From NCBI GenBank assembly GCA_013362555.1, contig JABFVX010000277.1:1-8965 (forward strand): a stretch of DNA of 8,965 nt. Reading direction: 5' to 3'. This DNA is from Mycobacteriaceae bacterium (GTDB lineage Bacteria; Actinomycetota; Actinomycetes; Mycobacteriales; Mycobacteriaceae). The position numbers and the translations under genes were made by a program. The notes beneath the pieces were generated by a model. It worked only from the letters and a program-made list of their open reading frames with translations, was not told the DNA's origin and searched no databases. Positions 1 through 5,921 of the stretch are shown piece by piece (positions within the stretch are counted from its first letter, which is position 1; each line of letters begins with the position of its first letter).

Positions 1-19
1 GTCGGTGAGCTCGATAAGG

Positions 20-43
20 AACTCCCCGGGTCGTTCGGGAGTT
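20..43 (+). terminator. Terminator-like hairpin upstream of radA
   Basis: A 7-bp perfect stem (AACTCCC at 20-26 pairs with GGGAGTT at 37-43) encloses a 10-nt loop and is followed by a short T-rich stretch (TTTG). It ends just before the predicted radA promoter, so it most likely ends transcription of a same-strand gene lying left of the window. In M. tuberculosis that gene would be lpqE. The U-tract is short, as is usual in high-GC actinobacteria, so termination efficiency is uncertain. Confidence 0.45.
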
Positions 44-73
44 TGTCGGACCTTGGTCCTAGGCTGCGTCCCA
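43..73 (+). promoter_or_regulatory. radA promoter, RecA-NDp/PafBC-like, leaderless
   Basis: TTGTCGGAC (43-51), then 8 bp, then TAGGCT (60-65), then 7 nt and the radA ATG at 73. The mycobacterial RecA-NDp promoter bound by PafBC has the reported consensus TTGTCRGTG-N8-TAnnnT. Here 7 of the 9 upstream positions match, the N8 spacing is exact and the -10 fits. There is no recognisable -35, which suits this promoter class. The expected transcription start falls on the A of ATG, giving a leaderless mRNA, and no Shine-Dalgarno is present. Inverted repeats overlap the -10 and start: GGACC-TT-GGTCC at 48-59, and 52-64 with 76-87. Confidence 0.6.
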
Positions 74-87
74 TGGCCAGGACCAAG
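52..87. repeat. Inverted repeat around the radA -10 and start codon
   Basis: CTTGGTCCT (52-60) plus GGC (62-64) is complementary to GCCAGGACCAAG (76-87), a 12-bp stem interrupted only by A61. The 11-nt loop contains the ATG at 73-75. If the mRNA is leaderless the left arm is not transcribed, so this would act as a DNA operator overlapping the -10 box and the transcription start. If transcription begins further upstream it would be an RNA hairpin presenting the start codon in its loop. The repeat is plain in the sequence; either role is inference. Confidence 0.55.
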
Positions 88-1530
88 TCGGTTTACCGGT
101 GTACGGGGTGCGGGCACGAAGTCGCGAAATGGGTTGGGCGCTGCCCGGACTGCGGGGAGTGGGGCTCCATGGACGAGGCGCGCCCGCTGCGCGCCGCCGC
201 CGCGGGCGCGGTGGCGGGCGGGCTGGTGCTGCCGACGACGCCGGCCACGCCGATCAGCCAGGTGGACGCGCAAGTCACCCGGGCCAAGCCGACCGGGGTG
301 TCGGAGTTGGACCGGGTGCTGGGCGGCGGCCTGGTGCCCGGGTCGGTGGTGCTGCTGTCCGGCGAGCCTGGCGTCGGCAAGTCGACGCTGCTGCTCGAGG
401 TGGCGCACCGCTGGGCGGAGCGCTCCGCGGCGGACCGCGCGCTGTACGTCACCGCCGAGGAGTCGGCCGGGCAGGTACGGATGCGGGCCGACCGGACCGG
501 GTCGGTAGCCGACCGGATGTACCTGGCCGCCGAGTCGGACTTGGCCACCGTCCTCGGCCACATCGAGCAGGTGAAGCCGAGCATGCTGGTCGTCGATTCG
601 GCGCAGACCATGCTCGCCACGGGAACCGAGGGAGTCGTCGGCGGCGTCACCCAAGTGCGCGCAGTCGCTTCGGCGCTGACCTCCCTGGCCAAGACCTCCG
701 GCATCGCGGTCGTGCTGGTCGGCCACGTCACCAAGGACGGCAACGTCGCGGGACCGCGCACGCTCGAGCACTTGGTCGACGTAGTGCTGCACTTCGAGGG
801 CGACAAACACTCGACGCTGCGCACCCTGCGGGGGTTGAAGAACCGCTTCGGCACTACCGACGAGCTCGGCTGCTTCGAGCTGCGCGAGGAGGGCATCACC
901 TGCGTCACCGACCCGTCCGGGCTGTTTCTGCACCACCGCACCGACGCACCCCCCGGCACCGCGGTCACGGTCACCATGGACGGCAAGCGCCCGCTCGTCG
1001 GGGAGGTGCAGGCGCTCACCGCGAAAAGCAACATTCCGGTTCCCCGGCGCGCGGTGAGCGGCTTGGACTTCAACAGAGTCGCCATGGTGCTGGCGGTGCT
1101 GCAAAAGCACGGCAACGTCACGCTTTTCGAAAGCGACGTCTACACAGCCACCGTCGGCGGCATGCGGATGACCGAGCCCGCCGCCGATCTGGCGCTCGCG
1201 CTCGCGGTGGCCTCGGCCGCCAAGAACAAGGAGTTGCAGTCCGGGCTCGTCGCCCTGGGCGAAGTCGGGCTGGCGGGCGAGGTGCGCCGGGTCACGGCTG
1301 TCAATCGGCGCCTAGCCGAGGCCGAGCGGCTCGGCTTCACCCAGGCACTGGTGCCGCCCGGCACCGAAAGCTATACCGGCAAGATACGCGTGATTCGGGT
1401 GGGATCGGTGCGGGAAGCTTTGGCCCACTGCGGAGTTGGGGGCGACAAGGGCGACAGGAAGAGCCGTGGCGGCCCACCGTCGGCGCCGGTGCGCGCGCCC
1501 AAGCAGGCGCTCCCGGCGACGGAGGGGTAA
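73..1530 (+). CDS. radA: DNA repair protein RadA (Sms)
   Basis: RadA is a RecA-like, DnaB-type ATPase that promotes branch migration and processing of recombination intermediates. The 485-residue product has the whole family layout. A four-cysteine zinc finger (C10, C13, C24, C27) opens it. Walker A is GEPGVGKST at 97-105 and Walker B LVVD ends at D175. The RadA-specific KNRFG motif is at 256-260. A Lon-protease-like C-terminal domain contains GLVALGEVGLAGEVRRV. A basic Pro/Gly/Lys-rich tail of about 30 residues closes the protein. ATG 73 is chosen over the in-frame TTG at 43 because it puts the zinc finger at the usual distance and has a leaderless -10 box 7 nt upstream. disA follows after 78 bp. 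In B. subtilis and M. smegmatis RadA binds and inhibits DisA, so co-expression makes sense. Confidence 0.96.
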   Translation: MARTKSVYRCTGCGHEVAKWVGRCPDCGEWGSMDEARPLRAAAAGAVAGGLVLPTTPATPISQVDAQVTRAKPTGVSELDRVLGGGLVPGSVVLLSGEPGVGKSTLLLEVAHRWAERSAADRALYVTAEESAGQVRMRADRTGSVADRMYLAAESDLATVLGHIEQVKPSMLVVDSAQTMLATGTEGVVGGVTQVRAVASALTSLAKTSGIAVVLVGHVTKDGNVAGPRTLEHLVDVVLHFEGDKHSTLRTLRGLKNRFGTTDELGCFELREEGITCVTDPSGLFLHHRTDAPPGTAVTVTMDGKRPLVGEVQALTAKSNIPVPRRAVSGLDFNRVAMVLAVLQKHGNVTLFESDVYTATVGGMRMTEPAADLALALAVASAAKNKELQSGLVALGEVGLAGEVRRVTAVNRRLAEAERLGFTQALVPPGTESYTGKIRVIRVGSVREALAHCGVGGDKGDRKSRGGPPSAPVRAPKQALPATEG

Positions 1531-1574
1531 TCCACCCGACAGCATGCGACCCGCAACTGGTAGAAACAAAGGCT

Positions 1575-1604
1575 ATGGCCGCCTACTTCCGCACCACGTG
1601 GTAA
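1575..1604 (+). other. Possible 9-codon leader ORF before disA
   Basis: ATG at 1575 opens a 9-residue ORF (MAAYFRTTW) whose TAA at 1602-1604 lies 4 nt before the disA ATG. AAAGG occurs at 1568-1572 but is only 2 nt from the ATG, too close for a classical ribosome site. disA itself has only a weak purine stretch (GTAAGCGG) upstream, so ribosomes ending on this mini-ORF could reinitiate on disA. It may equally be chance. No conservation can be judged from one sequence. Confidence 0.2.
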
Positions 1605-1608
1605 GCGG

Positions 1609-2676
1609 ATGCAGACCGAGCTCCGCGACGCCATCGCTCGTCTCGCGCCCGGCACCGACCTGCGGGCCGGGCTGGAGCGCATCCTGCGGGGCCGCACCGG
1701 AGCGCTGATCATCCTCGGCTACGACGACGCGGTCGAAGCGCTCTGCGACGGCGGTTTCGAGCTGGATGTGGAGTTCGCGCCGACCCGACTGCGGGAACTG
1801 TCCAAAATGGACGGCGCGATCGTGCTGTCCAGCGACCTCAAGCGGATCGTGCGCGCCAACGTGCACTTGGTGCCGGACCCGACCATTCCCACCGTCGAGT
1901 CGGGCACCCGGCACAAGGCCGCGCAGCGCAGCGCCGCCCAGACCGGGTACCCGGTGGTGTCGGTGAGCGCGTCGATGAGCATCGTCAGCGTCTACGTGGC
2001 AGACCACCGCCATGTGCTGGCCGACTCGCCGACCATTCTGTCGCGCGCCAACCAGGCCCTGGCCACGCTGGAACGGTACCGGGCCCGCCTCGACGAGGTG
2101 TCGCGACAGCTGTCGCAAGTCGAAATAGAGGACTTCGTCACACTGCGCGACGCGCTGACGGTGCTCCAGCGCCTGGAAATGGTGCGTCGGATCTCGGCGG
2201 AGATCGAGTTGGACGTGCTCGAATTGGGCACGGACGGAAGGCAGCTCGCGCTGCAGCGGGAAGAACTGGTCGGCGACAACGAAGACGCCCGCCGGCTCGC
2301 GGTGCGGGACTATCTGGCGGGCAACGACATTCCCCCGACCGCGACGGCGGACAGCGCCCTGGAGCGGCTGGACGCCATCACCGGCGCCGACCTCCTCGAC
2401 CTGACCACGCTCGCGCGCATCCTCGGCTACCCCTCGACCATCGAGGCGCTGGACTTGCCGGCGTGCCCCCGGGGCTACCGCCTGCTGAGCAAGATCCCGC
2501 GCCTGCAACCCCTCCAGATCGACCGCCTGGTAACCGCCTTCGGCACTCTTCAGAACCTGCTGGCCGCCACCGCCGCGGACCTGCAAGCCGTAGACGGCAT
2601 CGGCACGCTCTGGGCCCGCCACATCCGCGAAGGCCTCTCCCGCCTGGCCGAAGCCGGCATCAGCGTATTCGACTGA
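1609..2676 (+). CDS. disA: Diadenylate cyclase DisA (DNA integrity scanning protein)
   Basis: DisA condenses two ATP into cyclic di-AMP and slows or stops when bound to branched DNA. The 355-residue product has the usual length and order: N-terminal DAC domain with the DGA motif (D68-G69-A70) and a GTRH motif (99-102), a helical linker containing TILSRANQALATLERY and EIEDFVTLRD, and a C-terminal helix-hairpin-helix domain from about 290 (IPRLQPLQIDRLV... VDGIGTLWARHIREGL). The canonical RHR nucleotide-binding triplet reads R101-H102-K103, a conservative but unusual change. ATG 1609 is the only sensible start: a stop lies in frame at 1561 and no other start codon intervenes. It is probably co-transcribed with radA, since no -10 box fits its start. 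Its stop codon directly abuts a large inverted-repeat element. Confidence 0.95.
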   Translation: MQTELRDAIARLAPGTDLRAGLERILRGRTGALIILGYDDAVEALCDGGFELDVEFAPTRLRELSKMDGAIVLSSDLKRIVRANVHLVPDPTIPTVESGTRHKAAQRSAAQTGYPVVSVSASMSIVSVYVADHRHVLADSPTILSRANQALATLERYRARLDEVSRQLSQVEIEDFVTLRDALTVLQRLEMVRRISAEIELDVLELGTDGRQLALQREELVGDNEDARRLAVRDYLAGNDIPPTATADSALERLDAITGADLLDLTTLARILGYPSTIEALDLPACPRGYRLLSKIPRLQPLQIDRLVTAFGTLQNLLAATAADLQAVDGIGTLWARHIREGLSRLAEAGISVFD

Positions 2677-2801
2677 CTCCAGAATGACCCGTGACGTGCG
2701 GCGTCCATTGCGCTGCTCGCGAAGCCCTGCGGTGTTACGCAGGATGCCTCCTCGGGCCGCCGTCTCTCAGCGCGGAACGCATGTCACGGGTCATTCTGGA
2801 G
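2677..2801. repeat. Long inverted-repeat element between convergent genes
   Basis: CTCCAGAATGACCCGTGAC (2677-2695) is perfectly repeated inverted at 2783-2801. The arms extend to 24 nt (2677-2700 with 2778-2801) through one G:T position and TGCG/CGCA. Imperfect pairing continues inside (TCC 2704-2706 with GGA 2774-2776; GCGCTG 2710-2715 with CAGCGC 2768-2773), and the loop carries its own hairpin (CCTGCG 2726-2731 with CGCAGG 2738-2743). The element begins on the base after the disA stop and ends 3 bp before the stop of the opposing gene. It probably serves both as a terminator, but its size and flush ends also resemble a MITE-like insertion. No obvious target-site duplication is seen. Confidence 0.7.
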
Positions 2802-2804
2802 GGG

Positions 2805-3485
2805 TTATTTGGCGATATTGAAGGGTTCCGGGGCGCTGCGGAGGGCGCCCAGTTGGGCTACGGCGGTGTAGGAGCCCGCGGGGACCGGGACTCGGCTGCC
2901 CGCGCAGGCGGGCTGGGAAGTGGAGCCCGCCCAGTTGACCCGGAACGCGGCTTGTTGGCCGGGATTGAGGGTCTGGAGGTTGGCGGGGCCGGGCGGGTAG
3001 CAGTCGGTGTTGGCCCAGAGGCGCTTCTGGCCGTCGAGCGATGTCACCATCACCTGCTGCTGGTTCAGGTCGCGCTGGCAAGCCGACGTGGAGATGTTGG
3101 TGATCACGATCTGGAACACCGGTTGCTGGCCGACTTGATACGTCGGCTGCTCCACACCGACCTTGATCGCCATGGACTGGTCCGGACACTGGCCCGCTGC
3201 CACCGCGGGCGCCACCTGTGCCTGGGTCGTCGCCGGGACCGGCGGCGCGGCCTGCGTGGCCGTCTCCGCGTCGGCGGGCGGGTCGGGAACGAGCACCGCC
3301 GACGACGGCACCGGCGGCAACGCGGTCAGCGATGCCGCCGGCTGGTTCGAGGTCTGCTGTCCGCCGTGCGACAGCGAGATCACGAACCACGCCAGCAGCA
3401 CCAGCACGGTCGCCAGGCCGCCAAGAGCTACCAGGCGTCGACGCCAATAGATCTCGGGCGGCAAAGGCCCCGTCGGTTCCAGCAC
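2805..3485 (-). CDS. Conserved membrane-anchored exported protein, Rv3587c-like
   Basis: A 226-residue protein of unknown function. A short cytoplasmic N-terminus ending in WRRR (14-17) precedes one hydrophobic segment at about 18-38, then a Pro/Ala/Gln/Thr-rich linker (about 43-97) and an extracytoplasmic domain (about 98-226). The topology is N-in, C-out with an uncleaved anchor, because no lipobox or signal-peptidase site is evident. The outer domain looks all-beta and has exactly four cysteines (C100, C136, C162, C194), enough for two disulfides. The position between disA and carbonic anhydrase matches M. tuberculosis Rv3587c, a conserved membrane protein. The start is GTG 3485, supported by TACCGT exactly 7 nt upstream and the lack of a Shine-Dalgarno. 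It lies 32 bp downstream of canB on the same strand but seems to have its own promoter. Confidence 0.85.
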   Translation of the reverse strand: MLEPTGPLPPEIYWRRRLVALGGLATVLVLLAWFVISLSHGGQQTSNQPAASLTALPPVPSSAVLVPDPPADAETATQAAPPVPATTQAQVAPAVAAGQCPDQSMAIKVGVEQPTYQVGQQPVFQIVITNISTSACQRDLNQQQVMVTSLDGQKRLWANTDCYPPGPANLQTLNPGQQAAFRVNWAGSTSQPACAGSRVPVPAGSYTAVAQLGALRSAPEPFNIAK

Positions 3486-3521
3486 GGTCTACACGGTAGC
3501 CGGCAGGTGGCGGGCTGCTAA
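3486..3521 (-). promoter_or_regulatory. Leaderless promoter of the membrane-protein gene
   Basis: Read on the minus strand: TTAGCA (3521-3516, four of six matches to TTGACA), a 17-bp spacer, TACCGT (3498-3493), 7 nt, then the GTG start at 3485. The -35 overlaps the canB stop codon. The interrupted palindrome CTAC-ACG-GTAG at 3489-3499 overlaps the -10. The predicted transcript starts on the GTG itself. Confidence 0.55.
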
Positions 3522-4141
3522 GGCAACTCGCCGATGTTGCCGATGACGCGGTGCAGCTTCACCTGTCCGTCGGACAGCGCGTATGTCGCGCAGGCAATGG
3601 CACATTCGCCCGTGGCCACCTTCTGCGAGATGAACATCGAGCGCTCCATCAGCAGTCGGCCCGTCTCGACGACGTGCCTGGTTTCGAACTCGTCCGTCGT
3701 GGAAAGGCCCTCGCGGCGGCCGATCAGGATGGACGGCGTCACCTTCTCCACGATGCTGCGGATCGATCCGCCGGGCACGTCGCCGTTGTCCAGAGCGTTC
3801 AGCGTGGCGGCCACCGCGCCGCATTTGTCGTGGCCGAGCACGACGATCAGCGGCACGTTCAGGATCTGGACGGCGTACTCGATCGAGCCGAGCACCGATC
3901 CGTCGACCACGTGTCCGGCTGTGCGGACAACGAAGGTGTCCCCCAAGCCCTGGTCGAAGATGAGCTCGGCGGCTACCCGGGAGTCCCCGCAGCCGAAGAT
4001 CGCGGCGTTGGGCGCCTGCCCGTCAACCAGTAGCGCTCGCCGTTCCACCCCCTGGCTGGGGTGCTGCGGTTGTCCTGCGACAAACCGGTCGTTGCCTTCC
4101 CGAAGGGCTTTCCATGCGCCGGTCGGATTACTGATAGCCAT
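3518..4141 (-). CDS. canB: Beta-class carbonic anhydrase
   Basis: A cytosolic zinc enzyme interconverting CO2 and bicarbonate. The 207-residue product carries the complete beta-class active site: zinc ligands C51, H104 and C107 (motifs CGDSR at 51-55 and HDKCGA at 104-109) and the D53/R55 dyad. These positions agree with what I recall for M. tuberculosis Rv3588c, which holds the same neighbourhood. The fold-defining stretch VVRTAGH (71-77) and the end of the family (KLHRVIGNIGELP) are intact. ATG 4141 is the first start. No Shine-Dalgarno is close, and CACAAT lies 6 nt upstream on the minus strand, a weaker version of the leaderless arrangement of its neighbours. It diverges from mutY across a 118-bp gap. 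Confidence 0.95.
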   Translation of the reverse strand: MAISNPTGAWKALREGNDRFVAGQPQHPSQGVERRALLVDGQAPNAAIFGCGDSRVAAELIFDQGLGDTFVVRTAGHVVDGSVLGSIEYAVQILNVPLIVVLGHDKCGAVAATLNALDNGDVPGGSIRSIVEKVTPSILIGRREGLSTTDEFETRHVVETGRLLMERSMFISQKVATGECAIACATYALSDGQVKLHRVIGNIGELP

Positions 4142-4175
4142 GCGGCCATTGTGCCGAAAGTTTCCTTAGAGGAAC
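4142..4175 (-). promoter_or_regulatory. Possible canB promoter with small palindrome
   Basis: On the minus strand CACAAT (4153-4148) sits 6 nt before the canB ATG and could be a -10 with the key A and final T present but the first T missing. An interrupted palindrome TTCCT-TAG-AGGAA (4162-4174) lies in the -20 to -35 region and could be an operator or chance. No good -35 is seen. Confidence 0.3.
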
Positions 4176-4246
4176 GTGTGGAAACAGTTACGCCCAGGTG
4201 AACGCGGGTCGGACAGGGGTGCGGCCGGCGCGGCGCCCGCGATCGC

Positions 4247-4260
4247 TACCCTCGCATTCG
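4247..4260 (+). promoter_or_regulatory. Leaderless -10 box of mutY
   Basis: TACCCT (4247-4252) fits the actinobacterial -10 TAnnnT and is followed by exactly 7 nt and the GTG at 4260, so the mRNA should begin on the start codon. There is no Shine-Dalgarno in this interval and no convincing -35. Confidence 0.5.
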
Positions 4261-5132
4261 TGACAATCGAGCCTGCGGTCCTGGTGCGGTGGTATCGGGA
4301 CAATGCCCGGGATCTGCCTTGGCGGCGAGCCGATGTCACGGCCTGGCAGGTGCTCATGAGCGAGGTCATGCTGCAGCAGACCCCCGTCGCGCGAGTCGCC
4401 CCGGTGTGGGTCGACTGGGTCCGCCGCTGGCCGACGCCGTCGGCGATGGCCGCGGCCTCCGCCGCCGAAGTGCTGCGCGCCTGGGGCAAACTCGGCTACC
4501 CGCGGCGCGCGCTGCGGCTGCACGAATGCGCCGGGGTGCTCGCCGAGCGGCATGGCGACGAAGCGCCCGCGGATGTCGACACGCTCCTCGGACTGCCCGG
4601 AGTCGGGGCGTACACCGCCCGCGCGGTGGCGTGCTTCGCCTACGGCGCGCGAGTCCCGGTGGTCGACACCAACGTCCGCAGGGTGGTGGCCCGCGCCGTG
4701 CACGGCAGCGGCGACGCCGGTCCGCCGTCGACCAATCGGGATCTGGCCGACGTCGAGGCGCTGCTCCCCAGCAGCCGCGCCACGGCCGCGGTGTTCTCCG
4801 CTGCCCTGATGGAGCTCGGCGCAACCGTGTGCACCGCCCGCAACCCCGACTGCGCCCGCTGCCCGCTGCCACGCTGCGCCTGGTCGGATGCGGGCCGCCC
4901 GGCGCCCGCCGTGGCCCGCAAGGCGCAGAAGTACGCGGGCACCGACCGCCAGGCCCGCGGCCGCCTGCTCGACGTGCTCCGCTCGACGACCGGGCCGGTC
5001 GAGCGCGCCCGCCTCGACCTGGCCTGGACCGCCGACCCCGCCCAGCGCTCCCGCGCCCTGGACTCCCTGCTGGTCGACGGCCTGATCGAGCAGACCGACG
5101 ACGGCCGGTTCGCGCTGGCGGGCGAAGCCTGA
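4260..5132 (+). CDS. mutY: A/G-specific adenine glycosylase MutY
   Basis: MutY removes adenine mispaired with 8-oxoguanine, preventing G:C to T:A changes. In the 290-residue product the catalytic Glu is E35 (SEVMLQQT, 34-41), the helix-hairpin-helix is LPGVGAYTA (112-120), the catalytic Asp is D136 (VVDTN), and four cysteines for a 4Fe-4S cluster are C191, C198, C201, C206 (C-x6-C-x2-C-x4-C). The last interval is one residue shorter than the x5 of E. coli MutY; from memory this is shared by mycobacterial MutY. After the cluster there is only a short domain of about 60 residues (RGRLLDVLR ... LVDGLIEQTDDGRF) that looks like a winged helix, not the NUDIX-like 8-oxoG domain of E. coli MutY. GTG 4260 is preferred to the in-frame GTG 4176, whose extra 28 residues are not family-like and would span the promoter. 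Confidence 0.93.
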   Translation: MTIEPAVLVRWYRDNARDLPWRRADVTAWQVLMSEVMLQQTPVARVAPVWVDWVRRWPTPSAMAAASAAEVLRAWGKLGYPRRALRLHECAGVLAERHGDEAPADVDTLLGLPGVGAYTARAVACFAYGARVPVVDTNVRRVVARAVHGSGDAGPPSTNRDLADVEALLPSSRATAAVFSAALMELGATVCTARNPDCARCPLPRCAWSDAGRPAPAVARKAQKYAGTDRQARGRLLDVLRSTTGPVERARLDLAWTADPAQRSRALDSLLVDGLIEQTDDGRFALAGEA

Positions 5133-5148
5133 CCGTGTTCCCCGGAGG

Positions 5149-5883
5149 TCACGGGACCAGCCAGTTCTGGACTTCCTTGCGGTACAGGTCGGGTTGGTCG
5201 GCGTGGACCAGGTGGCCCGCGTCGGGAATGCGGACGTAGCGGGCGTTCGGATGACGGCGGGCCATCTCGCGCATCTGGCCGGGCGGGGTGACCGTGTGCT
5301 CGCCCTCGATCAGCAGTGCGGGCGCCCGAACCTGCGACCAGTACGTCCAGAATTCGCGGGTGCCCCACTCCTCGGAAATGGCGCGGAACGTGTCGACCGC
5401 GCCGTGCAGGCGGTACCCGTCGGGGCCGTGACGCAACGACGCGAGGAAGTAGCGGCCCGCGACCGGACCGAAATAGTCGAGCACGGCCTCGTCGGTCGGA
5501 AAAGGCTGCGGCCAGGATGCGACCATCGCCGCCCAGTGCTCGGCGGTGCGGCCGCGGAAGTCGGGCGCCATGTCCTCCACGACAAGCCTGCGGACCCGCT
5601 GCGGGTGCACGGCGGCGAACACCCATGCGTGCAGGCCGCCCATCGAGTGGCCGATCACCGTCATCGGCTCGCTGATCTCGGCGGTGGCGGCGGCGAGGTC
5701 GGCCACGAACGCCTCGGTCGTGATCGGCGCCGGCGGCGGCCTGCCGTGCCCGGCCGCGTCGAAGGTGTGCACGCGGCCGTGGCCGCGCAGCCATCCGACC
5801 TGGTCGCGCCACGTGCGGGCGCTGCCCATCAAGCCGTGCAGCAGCAGTATCGGCGGCCCGTCGCCGCCCTCGTCGTACAGCAT
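5149..5883 (-). CDS. Alpha/beta hydrolase, Rv3591c-like position
   Basis: A 244-residue soluble alpha/beta-hydrolase-fold enzyme of unknown substrate. The oxyanion-hole motif is LLHGLMGS (14-21), the nucleophile elbow is GHSMGG with S80, and the catalytic His is H224 (DAGHLVHADQP). The expected acid after strand 7 is not an Asp: the usual G-E-x-D pattern reads G194-E195-H196-T197. E195, or E103/D104 after strand 6 (VVEDMAP), may supply the acid. A cap region (about 110-180) is present. The fold resembles YbfF/ABHD11-type esterases, but no substrate can be assigned. ATG 5883 is chosen because TACGGT lies 7 nt upstream with TTGACG further up. GTG 5892 and 5889 are alternatives, and starts further upstream would overlap mhuD. 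It converges on mutY with a 16-bp gap. Confidence 0.88.
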   Translation of the reverse strand: MLYDEGGDGPPILLLHGLMGSARTWRDQVGWLRGHGRVHTFDAAGHGRPPPAPITTEAFVADLAAATAEISEPMTVIGHSMGGLHAWVFAAVHPQRVRRLVVEDMAPDFRGRTAEHWAAMVASWPQPFPTDEAVLDYFGPVAGRYFLASLRHGPDGYRLHGAVDTFRAISEEWGTREFWTYWSQVRAPALLIEGEHTVTPPGQMREMARRHPNARYVRIPDAGHLVHADQPDLYRKEVQNWLVP

Positions 5884-5921
5884 CGCCACCACCGTAAGCT
5901 CGATGGCATGACCGTCGTCAA
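5884..5921. promoter_or_regulatory. Bidirectional promoter with overlapping -10 boxes
   Basis: Plus strand: TAAGCT (5895-5900), 7 nt, mhuD ATG 5908. Minus strand: TACGGT (5896-5891), 7 nt, hydrolase ATG 5883, with a good -35 TTGACG (5921-5916) at a 19-bp spacing that lies inside the mhuD coding sequence. The two hexamers share the base pairs at 5895-5896. Only 24 bp separate the start codons, which leaves no room for untranslated leaders if these are the true starts. Confidence 0.6.

Noticed and set aside
1..21. GTCGGTG at the left edge as a second RecA-NDp element
   Set aside because: No TAnnnT lies at the required N8 distance; TAAGGA at 15-20 is misplaced and lacks the final T.
99..1604. 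Open frame of 501 codons overlapping radA in another frame
   Set aside because: Its composition is Arg/Gly/Ala-rich, as expected for an off-frame reading of GC-rich DNA, and radA fully explains the region.
1573..2622. 349-codon minus-strand frame opposite disA
   Set aside because: It is antisense to a complete, motif-bearing DisA, with no ribosome site or recognisable domain.
4176..4259. GTG 4176 as the mutY start
   Set aside because: The extra 28 residues are unlike MutY N-termini, and GTG 4260 has a -10 at the leaderless distance.
5130..5151. Inverted repeat TGACC...GGTCA joining the mutY and hydrolase stops as a terminator
   Set aside because: The stem is only 5 bp with a 12-nt loop and arises largely because both stop codons are TGA.
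4640..5812. 390-codon minus-strand frame spanning mutY and the hydrolase
   Set aside because: It is off-frame to the hydrolase and antisense to mutY, with low-complexity Arg/Pro composition.
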